Origin: Nitrospira sp. UBA2083
GTDB lineage: Bacteria > Nitrospirota > Nitrospiria > Nitrospirales > Nitrospiraceae
Length of the DNA: 15,533 nt
Direction: 5' to 3'
Assembly: GCA_002331625.1 (NCBI GenBank)
Contig: DCZN01000077.1
Location: 61,720 to 77,252, forward strand
The notes under the pieces are model-generated. The model was not told where the DNA came from, did no database searches, and saw nothing but the letters and a program-made list of their open reading frames with translations. Made by a program: the position numbers and the translations under genes. The first letter of the stretch is position 1. The number at the start of each line of letters is the position of its first letter. Positions 1 to 8,816 of this stretch are shown piece by piece.

Positions 1-2070
1 GAGCCCCGTCCCGCCATATTTCCTCGTCGTGGACCCATCCGCTTGGCTGAACGACTGAAACAGCCGCTCCTGTGCGTCGTCGGAAATCCCAATCCCGGTA
101 TCCGTCACCGCGACGCGAATGGTCGCCGCCTCCTGCGTTTGCGCCTCGACCGTCACCTCCACGACCACATCGCCGCTTTCGGTAAATTTGATCGCGTTCG
201 CTGCCAAGTTCATCACAATTTGCCGGAGACGCCCGGGGTCGCCGAGCAAGTGGCGCGGGACATCGGCATGGAAGAGGCAGGCAAGATTGAGCCCTTTCGA
301 TGAGGCCCGTTCCGCCACAAGGTCCAAGGATTCATCGAGGGCGAGGCGGAGATCAAACTCAATCACATCCAAGTCGAGTTTCCCCGCTTCAATCTTTGAA
401 AAATCGAGAATGTCATTGATGATCGTCAGGAGGTGGTCGCCACTGACTCGAACGGTCTCGGCGTATTCACGCTGTTCCTCGGTCAGTCCCGTCTCCAGCA
501 AGAGACCCGTCATGCCGATGACGCCGTTCATCGGCGTTCGGATTTCATGACTCATGGTCGCGAGGAAGGACGATTTTGCTTCGGTCGCGGCCTTGGCTTC
601 TTTGAGCGCGGCATCAAGCTGTTGATTGATCCGCTCCAACTGCTGAGCATACTCCTTCAGCGCTTGCTCCGCTTCCTTCCGACTGGTGATGTCACGAATG
701 AATGCACTGAAGATCATGGAACCCTCGACGGCTAACGGGGTCATCGCGATTTCAACCGGAAATTCCCGGCCGTCGCGTCGGAGACCGACCAATTCCACGA
801 GCATGTTGGTGGTCGAGGTATCTCCGCCCGCAAGCAGCCGCTGGACATATTCACGATAGCTCGGACGATGCGACAAGGGGAAAATTGTGTCGGCTGCATC
901 GCGTCCGATGACTTCGAACGCAGACCAGCCAAACACCTGTTCGGCTTGGGCGTTCCACTCCGTGATGTGACCGGTCCGGTCCATCGCGATCACCGCGTCA
1001 AGGGCTGTATCGATAATCAAGCTGGTGCGGGCCTCATTCTCGTGCAACGCCGCTTCCACTTCCGTTCGTTCAACGAAGAGCCCGATCTGGCTTCCGGCAG
1101 TGCCCAATGTTTTCAACAGATCCCAATCTTCGGCTTGAGGTTCTCGGCTGAAAAACTCCATGACACCGTAGACATTGGCCCCAAGCCAAATCGGAAAAGC
1201 GCAGGCTGCGTGCAACACGCTCACGACGTCGACGGAGGGGCGCGTAAACATGGGATCTCGTGCCATATCCTCCACCCAGAGCGGTTCTCCACAGGCCCAA
1301 CAGGCTCCTGGCAGATCAGATCCGGACGTGAGCGTCTCCTGCCTACTGCTTCTCAAGAACTCCTGCATCACGGTAGGGTCGACCGACCAGTCTTGCATAC
1401 ACACGATCGTCTGCCGATCGTCCTGCACCCGCCAGAAGAGACCGACCTGCCAATCAAGACTGACCACAATCGCCTGTAACAGGTCTTGTACCGCTTGCTC
1501 GAATGTGGAGGATGCCGCCAGTACTTTCGCCACCGCATGCTGGAGCGCTTGCCGGCGGTCCGCACGTTTTTGTTCCGTCACATCCCGGAGGACGCTCAGC
1601 ACGGATCGCACGCGACCATCCTCGGCAGGCAGAGGAACGGAGGTGATCTCGACCCAACGGATCTGCTTCGACAAGCCAATCAGTCGGCACTTGCCGCAGG
1701 TCTCTCGTCCTTCACGAACGGCTCGCTGCATGTCATCGATCTGCTGGCGATCGCTCGCATGGACATAGTCTCGAATGTCTTTACCGAGGATCTCCTCTGA
1801 AAATCCCGCATCGAAGAGAAAGCAGCCGGCCGGATTGATCTGAAGCAACTGACAGTCGAGGTCCAGGACCACTATCCCCTGTGGCTCAGCTTCCAAGATA
1901 CTTCGGAGCCGCTGCTCGTTTTCTTGCAACCGGATTCGTTCAGCCTCTGCACAAAGCCAACGGCTTCGTGCCTGTCGAGCAATCTGAACAAGGAAGAGCA
2001 CGAGCGGGCCTACGAGCAGGACATTGACTGCCAGAAGGATCCAGACCATGCCCATCTCATCTCCCATCAT
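1..2070 (-). CDS. PAS-GAF-PAS sensor histidine kinase, C-terminus cut by window edge
   Basis: The reading frame is open for 690 codons and runs off the left edge. One membrane helix sits at about residues 8-30. A PAS domain follows (about 46-166), then a GAF domain (about 171-337), a second PAS domain (about 342-462) ending in [10 protein letters not shown], and a coiled linker. The HisKA H-box [11 protein letters not shown] places the phospho-accepting His at residue 508. The HATPase has the N-box with Asn near 625, the G1 motif DTGIGI near 657 and an F-box-like stretch, and is cut at GGTGL. Family knowledge: such kinases autophosphorylate on His and pass the phosphate to a receiver domain, which may be fused beyond the edge. 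With one short helix and no periplasmic loop, sensing is probably cytoplasmic. The start at 2070 has GGAG about 9 nt upstream. In-frame ATGs at 2067, 2055 and 2049 are alternatives. The signal sensed is unknown. Confidence 0.93.
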   Translation of the reverse strand, partial: MMGDEMGMVWILLAVNVLLVGPLVLFLVQIARQARSRWLCAEAERIRLQENEQRLRSILEAEPQGIVVLDLDCQLLQINPAGCFLFDAGFSEEILGKDIRDYVHASDRQQIDDMQRAVREGRETCGKCRLIGLSKQIRWVEITSVPLPAEDGRVRSVLSVLRDVTEQKRADRRQALQHAVAKVLAASSTFEQAVQDLLQAIVVSLDWQVGLFWRVQDDRQTIVCMQDWSVDPTVMQEFLRSSRQETLTSGSDLPGACWACGEPLWVEDMARDPMFTRPSVDVVSVLHAACAFPIWLGANVYGVMEFFSREPQAEDWDLLKTLGTAGSQIGLFVERTEVEAALHENEARTSLIIDTALDAVIAMDRTGHITEWNAQAEQVFGWSAFEVIGRDAADTIFPLSHRPSYREYVQRLLAGGDTSTTNMLVELVGLRRDGREFPVEIAMTPLAVEGSMIFSAFIRDITSRKEAEQALKEYAQQLERINQQLDAALKEAKAATEAKSSFLATMSHEIRTPMNGVIGMTGLLLETGLTEEQREYAETVRVSGDHLLTIINDILDFSKIEAGKLDLDVIEFDLRLALDESLDLVAERASSKGLNLACLFHADVPRHLLGDPGRLRQIVMNLAANAIKFTESGDVVVEVTVEAQTQEAATIRVAVTDTGIGISDDAQERLFQSFSQADGSTTRKYGGTGL

Positions 2071-2240
2071 GAACCGCGCTCCAGACACACCCATAGCCCA
2101 AGGCCGGGTCCTCTTCCAAGCCTGTGGGTCCGTTACGTGCTGTATCGGCCCGTTCTTCGCCGACTTGAGAGAAAATCGAAGCATGGAAACCGATCCGTCG
2201 CTCTTTCACTCCTTCTGACACCACGGTATGATGGGGGGCT

Positions 2241-2723
2241 ATGGTTCCAAAAGTATTGCCGCGGGATCAGCTGCTCCCCAGCCTGGCCGCCGAGCGAGCA
2301 AGAGGCAGACGAATCGTGTTCACCAATGGGTGTTTCGACCTGATGCATATTGGGCACACCCGCTATCTACAATCTGCTCGAGCACTGGGCGATGTCCTGG
2401 TCGTCGGGGTCAACAGTGATGCGTCTGTTCGCGCCTTGGAGAAAGCACCAGATCGGCCGATCGTTCCGGAAGCCCAGAGAGCCGAGGTGCTGGCTGCCTT
2501 AGAGTGTGTCGATTATGTGGTCATCTTCGACGAATCAAACCCCCTCCAGCTCATCAACGCCGTCCAGCCGGATGTACTCGTGAAGGGTGGAGATTGGACG
2601 ATCGACCGAATCGTTGGGCGCGACCTTGTCGAATCCCGTGGCGGTCTGGTCAAAACGATTCCGTTGGTTCCCGGCATGTCCACCACGGGGCTCCTTCACC
2701 GTATCCGCTCAACCGCGAACTAA
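2241..2723 (+). CDS. rfaE2: D-glycero-beta-D-manno-heptose 1-phosphate adenylyltransferase (RfaE2/HldC type)
   Basis: This 160-residue protein is a stand-alone cytidylyltransferase-fold enzyme. It has the nucleotide-binding stretch FTNGCFDLMHIGH (HxGH His at 36 and 39), VVGVNSDASVR, and the late motif VKGGDW. Family knowledge: it transfers AMP from ATP to heptose 1-phosphate, giving ADP-D-glycero-D-manno-heptose, the precursor of the LPS inner core, in the cytoplasm. In E. coli the activity is the C-terminal half of the bifunctional HldE. Here there is no kinase half, so a separate heptose kinase must be encoded elsewhere. The ATG lies just after a G-run (2233-2238) that could act as a ribosome binding site. 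It opens a plus-strand cluster, and its stop is 3 nt from the mfd start. Close relatives include other short nucleotidyltransferases such as glycerol-3-phosphate cytidylyltransferases, but the KGGDW motif and length favour RfaE2. Confidence 0.92.
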   Translation: MVPKVLPRDQLLPSLAAERARGRRIVFTNGCFDLMHIGHTRYLQSARALGDVLVVGVNSDASVRALEKAPDRPIVPEAQRAEVLAALECVDYVVIFDESNPLQLINAVQPDVLVKGGDWTIDRIVGRDLVESRGGLVKTIPLVPGMSTTGLLHRIRSTAN

Positions 2724-2726
2724 TTC

Positions 2727-5700
2727 GTGTCGAACGCCAATCTCCAGATTCCATCCTCGTTGGCCCCGCTTCGATCGGCACTCGACCACACGATGGCGCG
2801 AGTCTGTCTGCTCGGAACCCACGGAACCACGTCGGCCTGCGCCCTGACGCTGCTCAATGGGACCACCCCTTGGGTCGTGGTCACGGCAAGCGACGAGTCC
2901 GCCGAACGATTCTACAACGACCTGCGTTTCTTTCATGAGCTTATGGGACAGCCGGTTGAGGGACTGGCCTGGTTTCCTGAATGGGAAACACTTCCGTATG
3001 AAGCCACAGCACCGCATGTCGGGTTGATCGCACACCGAATGACGACGCTCCATCGTCTGCTGCGCAAGCCGCCCGCTATCCTCGTCACGTCTGTCGCGGC
3101 CGCGATGCATCGCGTGATTCCGCGCTCGATATTCGAACAGGCAATCGTTCGCTTTGAAACAGCCGCGACGTGCGAACGGGACACGTTGGTCGCCAATCTG
3201 CTTCGCCTCGGATATCGGCGAGTCTCCGTGGTTGAAATTCCCGGAGAATTCAGCATTCGTGGGGGCATCGTCGATATCTTCTCCACCGCCTATGCGAATC
3301 CAATCCGTGTGGAATTTCTTGGGGACATGGTTGAATCAATTCGGTTGTTCGACCCCTCGACCCAGACCTCCATCGAAAAGTTGAACGACGGGTGGGTCCT
3401 GCCTGCACGGGAATTCATTCGACGTTCCACTGATCCGGATGCCATCTCACCGATTCCAGCGGATGCGGAGTGGCGAAGCCCTGATCTGTACGACTCCATG
3501 GACACCCTGTTTGACTATCTCACGGCAGTTCCCTTCCTGGCCTTCGATCAACCGCACGGGCTGAAAAAGGCCTGTGAGGCCGCCTGGGAAAAGATCGACG
3601 ATGGGTATCTCCGCCATGTCGATCGTGATGCCGCACGCCCGTACCCTTCACCAGAACGGCTGTTCCTAACCTGGCAGGGCATCCAACAGCGCGTTCAGGC
3701 GTGGCCCATGTTGGCGCTTGAGCCGCTGACGGCGCCGGACGCTACCTGGACTTCGACTGTGTCATTCGCCACCCAAACCCCAGGGAGCATCGGGCTCGGG
3801 ATCAGAGGCACCGCCTTCAGTCAAACGCTGAGCCTGTTAGAGGGGCTTCGAACCGAACACCGGATCGTGCTTGTTGCGCGAAGCCGTGGGCAGGTGGACC
3901 GTTTGCTGTCCCTCCTTCGGGAACACGATTTGCCGGCCGAGTCGTGGAATCCATCGCTCTGGTCCAGCCAAAGGGCCGGCAAACTGCCGTTTTACGTGCT
4001 GCATGGCGATCTCTCATCAGGGTTTCTTTCCGGAGATCTCCGGCTGGCCCTCCTGACGGAAGAAGAACTCTTCGCAAAGGGTGCCCGCCATAAGCCACAA
4101 CCGAAAAGCAGAACGGCAACCTTTCTCTCTTCCTTGGAAGACCTGAGTGTGGGTGACTACGTCGTGCATGTACAGCACGGCATCGCCAAATACCGTGGAT
4201 TGAAGCGCCTGTCTGTTCAAGATTTCGAGAGCGACTTCCTCATTCTCGAGTTTTCCGGGGGAGATACCCTGTATGTTCCGCTCGACCGATTGAGCCAGGT
4301 GCAACGGTACAGCGGAGCCGAGAGTCATGTGCCGCGACTCGATCGCCTGGGCGGCACCAGTTGGGCCAAGACGACCGCACGGGTCAAGAAAGACATCGAA
4401 GAAATGGCCCAGGAATTGATCAATCTTTACGCAAACCGTGAGCTGGTGAAGAGGAATGCATATGGCACGACCACAACCCTCTATCACGAGTTCGAAGCTG
4501 CGTTTGAATACGAGGAGACAGCGGATCAACTCAAGGCGATCGAGGATATCGGCAGAGACATGGAATCCACGAAGCCCATGGACCGGCTGATCTGCGGCGA
4601 TGTAGGCTATGGAAAGACCGAAGTCGCCATGCGTGCAGCCTTCAAAGCGGTGGAACACGATCGCCAGGTCGCCGTCCTGGTTCCAACGACGCTGCTTGCC
4701 CACCAGCATTATGAAAACTTCGCGGAACGCTTCGCTCCCTTTCCCATGCGCGTGGCGCTCCTCTCACGGTTTCAATCGTCCAAAGAAACGAAAACCATCC
4801 TAAAAGATGTCGCGGCAGGAACAGTTGATGTCGTGATCGGCACACATCGACTCTTGCAGAAGGACGTGACGTTTCGCCATCTGGGACTCGTCATTATCGA
4901 CGAGGAGCAGTGGTTCGGCGTCAAACACAAGGAACGACTGAAGCAGTTGCGCACACAGGTCGATGTCCTGACATTGACCGCCACGCCCATCCCGCGCACC
5001 CTGCAAATGGCGATGTCGAGCGTTCGGGATCTCTCGATCATCGATACGCCACCTGCTGGTCGATTAGCCATCAAAACGGAGGTGGTCCGCTTTACCGACA
5101 AAGCCGTACGGGACGCCATCCTGCGAGAGCTGGGACGGGGCGGACAAATCTATTTCGTTCACAATCGAGTCGAAACCATGGAACGGATCGGAGCCTGGCT
5201 GCATCAGCTGGTTCCTCAAGCCAGGATGGTCATGGCCCACGGCCAGATGGATGCCAAACCGTTGGAAGCCGTGATGCTGAAATTTGTGAAACGTGAGGCC
5301 GACGTCCTCATCGCCTCGGCCATCATTCAGTCCGGGCTCGATGTCCCGACCGCGAACACCATCATTGTGAACCGGGCCGATCTCTTTGGCCTCGCGCAAC
5401 TCTATCAGTTACGCGGACGGGTCGGACGCAGCGGCGAGCAGGCCTACGCCTATTTTCTCATTCCCGATGAAGGTGCGCTCACCGGCGACGCGCAAAAACG
5501 GTTGATCGCGATTCAGCAGTTCACCGAGCTCGGATCGGGCTTTCGCATTGCCGCAGCGGACCTTGAGATCCGAGGGGCCGGCAATCTTTTGGGCAAACAA
5601 CAATCGGGCCATATTGCCGCCATCGGCTTGGATCTCTACATGCAAATGGTCGAGCAAGCGGTTCAGCGACTGAAAGGGCATGTCATAGAGGAAGAACCGG

Positions 5701-6173
5701 ACCCGACGCTGCAGCTTCCCGTTTCCGCCTTTATCCCCGAACAATACGTGGTCGATCCTCATCATCGCCTCTCCCTCTACAAGCGGCTGACGGCCTGCAG
5801 CCAAATCGGTGAATTGGCTCTCATGCATGGGGAGATTCAGGATCGTTACGGACCTGCGCCGGAAGCAGTCGAGCGGTTGCTGGAAGTGATGCAGCTTCGA
5901 ACCCATGCGAAACGGCTTCGCCTGGCCTCACTCGAGATACACGGTCAGTCGGCCACGATCGTGTTTCAGCCGAAAGCCGTCATCCCTGAACCAGCCGTCC
6001 GTCGATTGATGGACCAGCTCAAAAAACGGTTGCGACTCCTCAGTCCCGTCTCATTTGAGATCCACCTGCGGCAGGACGACTGGCCATCGATGTTTTCAGA
6101 ACTCAACGCAATCTTGCAAAGCCTCGAACTCTGTGATACCAAGACGATCAAAATGGATGCGATTGGCTCGTGA
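2727..6173 (+). CDS. mfd: Transcription-repair coupling factor Mfd
   Basis: Full-length Mfd (1148 residues, the same length as the E. coli protein). The N-terminal third is the UvrB-like part that recruits UvrA. The RNA-polymerase interaction domain starts near residue 476 (GDYVVHVQHG). The RecG-like translocase motor follows, with Walker A GDVGYGKTE (Lys 630), motif II DEEQ (725-728), motif III LTATPIPRTL, and motif VI QLRGRVGRSG. The C-terminal autoinhibitory domain follows. Family knowledge: Mfd binds RNA polymerase stalled at DNA lesions, pushes it off using ATP, and brings in UvrA for nucleotide excision repair. The start is GTG, 3 nt after the rfaE2 stop, with no clear ribosome binding site, so translation is probably coupled to rfaE2. 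Residue 729, next to DEEQ, is Trp where Arg is usual. The first in-frame ATG, at 2793, would remove part of the first helix and is less likely. Confidence 0.98.
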   Translation: MSNANLQIPSSLAPLRSALDHTMARVCLLGTHGTTSACALTLLNGTTPWVVVTASDESAERFYNDLRFFHELMGQPVEGLAWFPEWETLPYEATAPHVGLIAHRMTTLHRLLRKPPAILVTSVAAAMHRVIPRSIFEQAIVRFETAATCERDTLVANLLRLGYRRVSVVEIPGEFSIRGGIVDIFSTAYANPIRVEFLGDMVESIRLFDPSTQTSIEKLNDGWVLPAREFIRRSTDPDAISPIPADAEWRSPDLYDSMDTLFDYLTAVPFLAFDQPHGLKKACEAAWEKIDDGYLRHVDRDAARPYPSPERLFLTWQGIQQRVQAWPMLALEPLTAPDATWTSTVSFATQTPGSIGLGIRGTAFSQTLSLLEGLRTEHRIVLVARSRGQVDRLLSLLREHDLPAESWNPSLWSSQRAGKLPFYVLHGDLSSGFLSGDLRLALLTEEELFAKGARHKPQPKSRTATFLSSLEDLSVGDYVVHVQHGIAKYRGLKRLSVQDFESDFLILEFSGGDTLYVPLDRLSQVQRYSGAESHVPRLDRLGGTSWAKTTARVKKDIEEMAQELINLYANRELVKRNAYGTTTTLYHEFEAAFEYEETADQLKAIEDIGRDMESTKPMDRLICGDVGYGKTEVAMRAAFKAVEHDRQVAVLVPTTLLAHQHYENFAERFAPFPMRVALLSRFQSSKETKTILKDVAAGTVDVVIGTHRLLQKDVTFRHLGLVIIDEEQWFGVKHKERLKQLRTQVDVLTLTATPIPRTLQMAMSSVRDLSIIDTPPAGRLAIKTEVVRFTDKAVRDAILRELGRGGQIYFVHNRVETMERIGAWLHQLVPQARMVMAHGQMDAKPLEAVMLKFVKREADVLIASAIIQSGLDVPTANTIIVNRADLFGLAQLYQLRGRVGRSGEQAYAYFLIPDEGALTGDAQKRLIAIQQFTELGSGFRIAAADLEIRGAGNLLGKQQSGHIAAIGLDLYMQMVEQAVQRLKGHVIEEEPDPTLQLPVSAFIPEQYVVDPHHRLSLYKRLTACSQIGELALMHGEIQDRYGPAPEAVERLLEVMQLRTHAKRLRLASLEIHGQSATIVFQPKAVIPEPAVRRLMDQLKKRLRLLSPVSFEIHLRQDDWPSMFSELNAILQSLELCDTKTIKMDAIGS

Positions 6174-6198
6174 GCGAGGGCCGCATGTACCACGACTT

Positions 6199-7095
6199 AT
6201 GATATCCTTCCGGTTCCTCATCTTCTGCAGGACATCCCTAAGACCGTGGCTTCTTGTCGGCATCCTGACAGGCATGGGATCGGCGTTGTCGGGCTGTGGG
6301 GAGCAACAAGAAGAACAAGTCGTCGCGCTCGTCAACGGACGAACCATCACCTTAACAGAATTCGATCTTCGGTGGGGAGAGCTCTCCCCCGCCACCCGTT
6401 CCCGCTACGAGAAGGACGGTGGGAAGCGGAGATTCCTGGAAGAGCTTATTACCCGAGAACTTCTCATGCAGGAGGGTCGGCGGCGGGGTCTGGACCATGA
6501 CGAGGTCATTCGGGATAAGACCCAGCGCTATAAGGAGCAGCTCATCCTTGATGAACTCCTGAAAGACAAGCTCCAATCCAAGGTCGAGGTGACGCAAGCC
6601 GAACTCGATGCCTACTACGAGAAGCACGCTGGCGAACTGTTGGACCCCTTGAAGGTCAACATCTCCGTCATGCTCCTTCCCAATGTGTATGCGGCCAAGG
6701 ACCTGGAAGCGCAGGTCAATCGAGGCGGAAATTTTGCCAAATTTGCGCAACGATACTCACTCGACGAAAAGACCAAGTCCAAAGGCGGCGATCTCGGACC
6801 CTATAAGAAAGGTCTGGTCCTCCCCGAAGTCGATGCCGCAATCCACACGCTCAAACCCGGAATGGTCAGCGCCCCGATTAAGACCGAGATCGGGTATTAT
6901 TTAGTCCTGCTATCTACTCTGGATGAGACCATCATCCAGGCTGATTTGGCGACCAAGGAACGGCTTCGGCAAGAACTGCTGACCGACAAGCGGCGCAAAC
7001 GCTTCGATGAAGTCATCGCCGATATTCGAGCCAACGCCGCGGTCCGATTCGCCGAGGCTTCCCGCTATATCAATGAGGACACCGGGAAACGATAG
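6199..7095 (+). CDS. Parvulin-type peptidyl-prolyl isomerase lipoprotein
   Basis: Starting at ATG 6199, the protein has 298 residues. The N-terminus is a lipoprotein signal: Arg residues, a hydrophobic stretch (about 17-30) and the lipobox LSGC with the lipidated Cys at 33. Next comes a SurA-N/PrsA-like helical region beginning with VVALVNGRTITLTEFD. A PpiC rotamase domain lies at about 151-240 and contains KGGDLGPYKKG and GYYLVLL. Family knowledge: such proteins isomerise Xaa-Pro bonds and chaperone exported proteins on the periplasmic side. Cys is followed by Gly rather than Asp, which fits outer-membrane sorting under the Lol rule known from gammaproteobacteria. The start is 25 nt after mfd. 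The frame is open upstream into mfd, and an ATG at 6157 is an alternative, but 6199 gives a normal signal peptide. It sits directly upstream of a second parvulin gene. Confidence 0.88.
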   Translation: MISFRFLIFCRTSLRPWLLVGILTGMGSALSGCGEQQEEQVVALVNGRTITLTEFDLRWGELSPATRSRYEKDGGKRRFLEELITRELLMQEGRRRGLDHDEVIRDKTQRYKEQLILDELLKDKLQSKVEVTQAELDAYYEKHAGELLDPLKVNISVMLLPNVYAAKDLEAQVNRGGNFAKFAQRYSLDEKTKSKGGDLGPYKKGLVLPEVDAAIHTLKPGMVSAPIKTEIGYYLVLLSTLDETIIQADLATKERLRQELLTDKRRKRFDEVIADIRANAAVRFAEASRYINEDTGKR

Positions 7096-7105
7096 CCGCT
7101 TCTGA

Positions 7106-7135
7106 TTCCCACGAACCTGCCACTTCGTGTAAAAT
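7106..7135 (+). promoter_or_regulatory. Possible sigma-70-type promoter for the SurA-like gene
   Basis: In the 75-bp gap before the SurA-like gene there is TTCCCA (7106-7111), an 18-nt spacer, and TAAAAT (7130-7135). These match the consensus boxes at 4 of 6 and 5 of 6 positions. Transcription would start near 7142, leaving a leader of about 29 nt. This would give surA its own promoter besides read-through from mfd. It is a pattern match only. Confidence 0.3.
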
Positions 7136-7170
7136 CATCGGAGAGCGCGTTCTGCTGCGGTGTACGAATC

Positions 7171-8127
7171 ATGAGAATCTTTTCTTTCGGATCCAGTTGG
7201 CTGATCCGACTTCAATTGGCACTTGCCTTGTTGGTATCCTCGATATGGCATCCTGTCACATCATCGGCTTATTTGCAGGATCGCATCGTCGCGATCGTCA
7301 ACTCTGAGCTGATCATGCTGTCGGAGGTGAAACGCGAGTTTGGCGCAGAGGAAGCACGCCTCACCCGCCTGCATCAGGGAGCCGATCTGGCCCAGCGCTT
7401 GAAGACGGCCGAGTACATGGCCCTGACGAAGCTGATCGAGCGAAAATTGCAACTCCAGGAAGCCAAGGCGAAGAAAGTCGAAGTACTGGACTTTGAGGTG
7501 AAGAAAGCGTTGGAACAGATGAAGCAGCAAGGCAACGCGCTCGATCCCGGAAACCCGATTCATGTTCAGAATGTGCGCGATCAGCTTTTACTCATGAGGG
7601 TTGCGGATCAACACATCCGCGGGAATATTACAGTCGGAGACTCTGAGCTGAAACGGTACTATCAAGAACATCGAGACCGATTCGCCCTTTCCGAAGAATA
7701 CGAACTCAGTCAAATCCTCATCCGGCCGCGTTCCTCGGATGGACTGGCCGACGCCTTAACGAAAGCCCGCCGAGTCATGAACGACCTGAAGCGAGGGGAG
7801 AAATTCGAAGATCTCGCCATGCAGTACTCCGACGGTGACACAGCCTTGCAGGGAGGACGACTCGGATTGGTCCGACAGGGCGAACTGATTCCGATCATCG
7901 AACAGGCGGTCGTCCGCTTGGTGCCGGGGGGCATCTCCGACATCGTGGAGAGCCCGGACGGAGTCCACATCATTCGAATGGATGATCGAAAACCCAAACG
8001 GTTTCGCCCCTACGAGGAAGTACGGCGAGAAATCCAAGAGTTGGTCTACCAGCAAAAGAGCGAGGATATGTATCAGGGCTGGCTCGTGGATCTCAAGAAC
8101 AAAGCCTACATCGAAATCAAGTTCTGA
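7171..8127 (+). CDS. surA: SurA-like periplasmic chaperone/peptidyl-prolyl isomerase
   Basis: This 318-residue protein has a Sec signal peptide: hydrophobic core at about 14-26 and probable cleavage after SSA at residue 33. The SurA N-terminal signature follows: DRIVAIVNSELIMLSEVKREF. A long helical region leads to one parvulin domain at about 177-270 (GGRLGLVRQGEL, DGVHIIRMDD), followed by a C-terminal helix. Family knowledge: SurA guides outer-membrane proteins across the periplasm and isomerises proline bonds. E. coli SurA has two parvulin domains and about 430 residues. This one has only one, as is common outside the proteobacteria, so exact equivalence to E. coli SurA is inferred. The gene lies 75 bp after the lipoprotein parvulin. 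No strong ribosome binding site is seen before the ATG. Transcription runs into the convergent engB gene across a 65-bp gap. Confidence 0.87.
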   Translation: MRIFSFGSSWLIRLQLALALLVSSIWHPVTSSAYLQDRIVAIVNSELIMLSEVKREFGAEEARLTRLHQGADLAQRLKTAEYMALTKLIERKLQLQEAKAKKVEVLDFEVKKALEQMKQQGNALDPGNPIHVQNVRDQLLLMRVADQHIRGNITVGDSELKRYYQEHRDRFALSEEYELSQILIRPRSSDGLADALTKARRVMNDLKRGEKFEDLAMQYSDGDTALQGGRLGLVRQGELIPIIEQAVVRLVPGGISDIVESPDGVHIIRMDDRKPKRFRPYEEVRREIQELVYQQKSEDMYQGWLVDLKNKAYIEIKF

Positions 8128-8184
8128 TGGAGTGTGAATCAGACCTGCCCCCTCAGGTGACTCTCCCATCGAGCACGGAGTTCA

Positions 8185-8202
8185 AACGAGTTTTAACGAG
8201 TT
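8185..8202. repeat. Short direct repeat across the engB stop codon
   Basis: AACGAGTT occurs twice (8185-8192 and 8195-8202) with TT between. The second copy includes the last base of the engB stop codon. It may be a small slippage duplication. It has no clear function. Confidence 0.5.
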
Positions 8203-8801
8203 CTGCCCGCCGTTTCACGTAAGGCTCCCCAGAGCCACTCTTTGCCTTCCCCGGTCACCGATGAATAGGGGATCAAGGCATCTCCCTCTGCCAACCCTAA
8301 GCTCCGATGCGTCAGTCTGAGCGTCCGGACCCGCTCGCTGGGTTTCAGCTTGTCGACCTTGGTCGCCACGACGAGCGGTGACCTGCCGATCGATCGGAGC
8401 CAGCCCATGGTCTGGCAGTCTTGGTCGGTGACCACACGGCTATCCACCAACAGCACGACACGAAGCAACGATGATCGACCGATGAAATAGTGCTCCAGTA
8501 AGGGTTCCCACTGGGTACGGACGGTTTTCGATACTTTGGCAAATCCATAGCCAGGCAGATCGATCAGATAGAATTGTGCGATGTCGGGATCAGAGGTCGA
8601 GACAAGAAACACATTCACGGCTCGTGTTTTCCCGGGCGTCCGGCTGACTTTGGCCAAGTCTCGACGATTCAGGAGCGAATTGATCAACGACGACTTGCCG
8701 ACATTCGATCGGCCCACAAAAGCGATCTCCTGGAGCGAGCTGGTAGGAAACTGTTCTGGAGAGACGCAACTTTTGATAAACTCGGCTGCAAAGATTTTCA
8801 T
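8193..8801 (-). CDS. engB: Ribosome biogenesis GTP-binding protein EngB (YsxC/YihA)
   Basis: This is a single-domain TRAFAC GTPase of 202 residues, the usual size for the family. G1 is GRSNVGKS (30-37). The G2 region contains RTPGKT with its conserved Thr. G3 is DLPGYG (81-86), G4 is TKVD (147-150), and the G5-like element is SSVTGEG. The N-terminal KSCVSPEQFP and the IAFVGRSNVGKSSLIN stretch are typical of YsxC/YihA. Family knowledge: the protein takes part in late assembly of the 50S ribosomal subunit and is essential in many bacteria. It is a single gene with its back to mtgA: only 15 bp separate the two start codons, so its promoter must lie inside the 5' part of mtgA. No strong ribosome binding site is visible. 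Confidence 0.96.
   Translation of the reverse strand: MKIFAAEFIKSCVSPEQFPTSSLQEIAFVGRSNVGKSSLINSLLNRRDLAKVSRTPGKTRAVNVFLVSTSDPDIAQFYLIDLPGYGFAKVSKTVRTQWEPLLEHYFIGRSSLLRVVLLVDSRVVTDQDCQTMGWLRSIGRSPLVVATKVDKLKPSERVRTLRLTHRSLGLAEGDALIPYSSVTGEGKEWLWGALRETAGRTR
8773..8801 (+). promoter_or_regulatory. Possible promoter for mtgA, inside the engB 5' end
   Basis: TTGATA (8773-8778, 5 of 6 matches to the -35 consensus), a 17-nt spacer, and TTTCAT (8796-8801, 4 of 6 to the -10). The -10 box lies over the engB start codon. Transcription would begin near 8808, just before the mtgA ATG. Because the two genes are back to back, a promoter in this place is expected, but this is only a consensus match. Confidence 0.33.
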
Positions 8802-8816
8802 AGGTCAGGCTGTCCG

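Noticed and set aside
119..1800. Plus-strand ORFs of 100-200 codons over the histidine kinase
   Set aside because: They are antisense shadows. The minus-strand frame shows unbroken PAS, GAF, HisKA and HATPase motifs.
2227..2232. TATGAT as a -10 box for rfaE2
   Set aside because: No -35 box is found at the right distance, and transcription would begin only about 2 nt before the ATG, cutting off the G-run.
4017..4709. 230-codon minus-strand ORF inside mfd
   Set aside because: It is opposite the conserved RNA-polymerase-binding and Walker A regions of mfd, with no recognisable domain or ribosome binding site.
8143..8158. ACCTG-CCCCCT-CAGGT hairpin between surA and engB
   Set aside because: The stem has only 5 bp and no T-run follows on either strand, so it is too weak to call a terminator.
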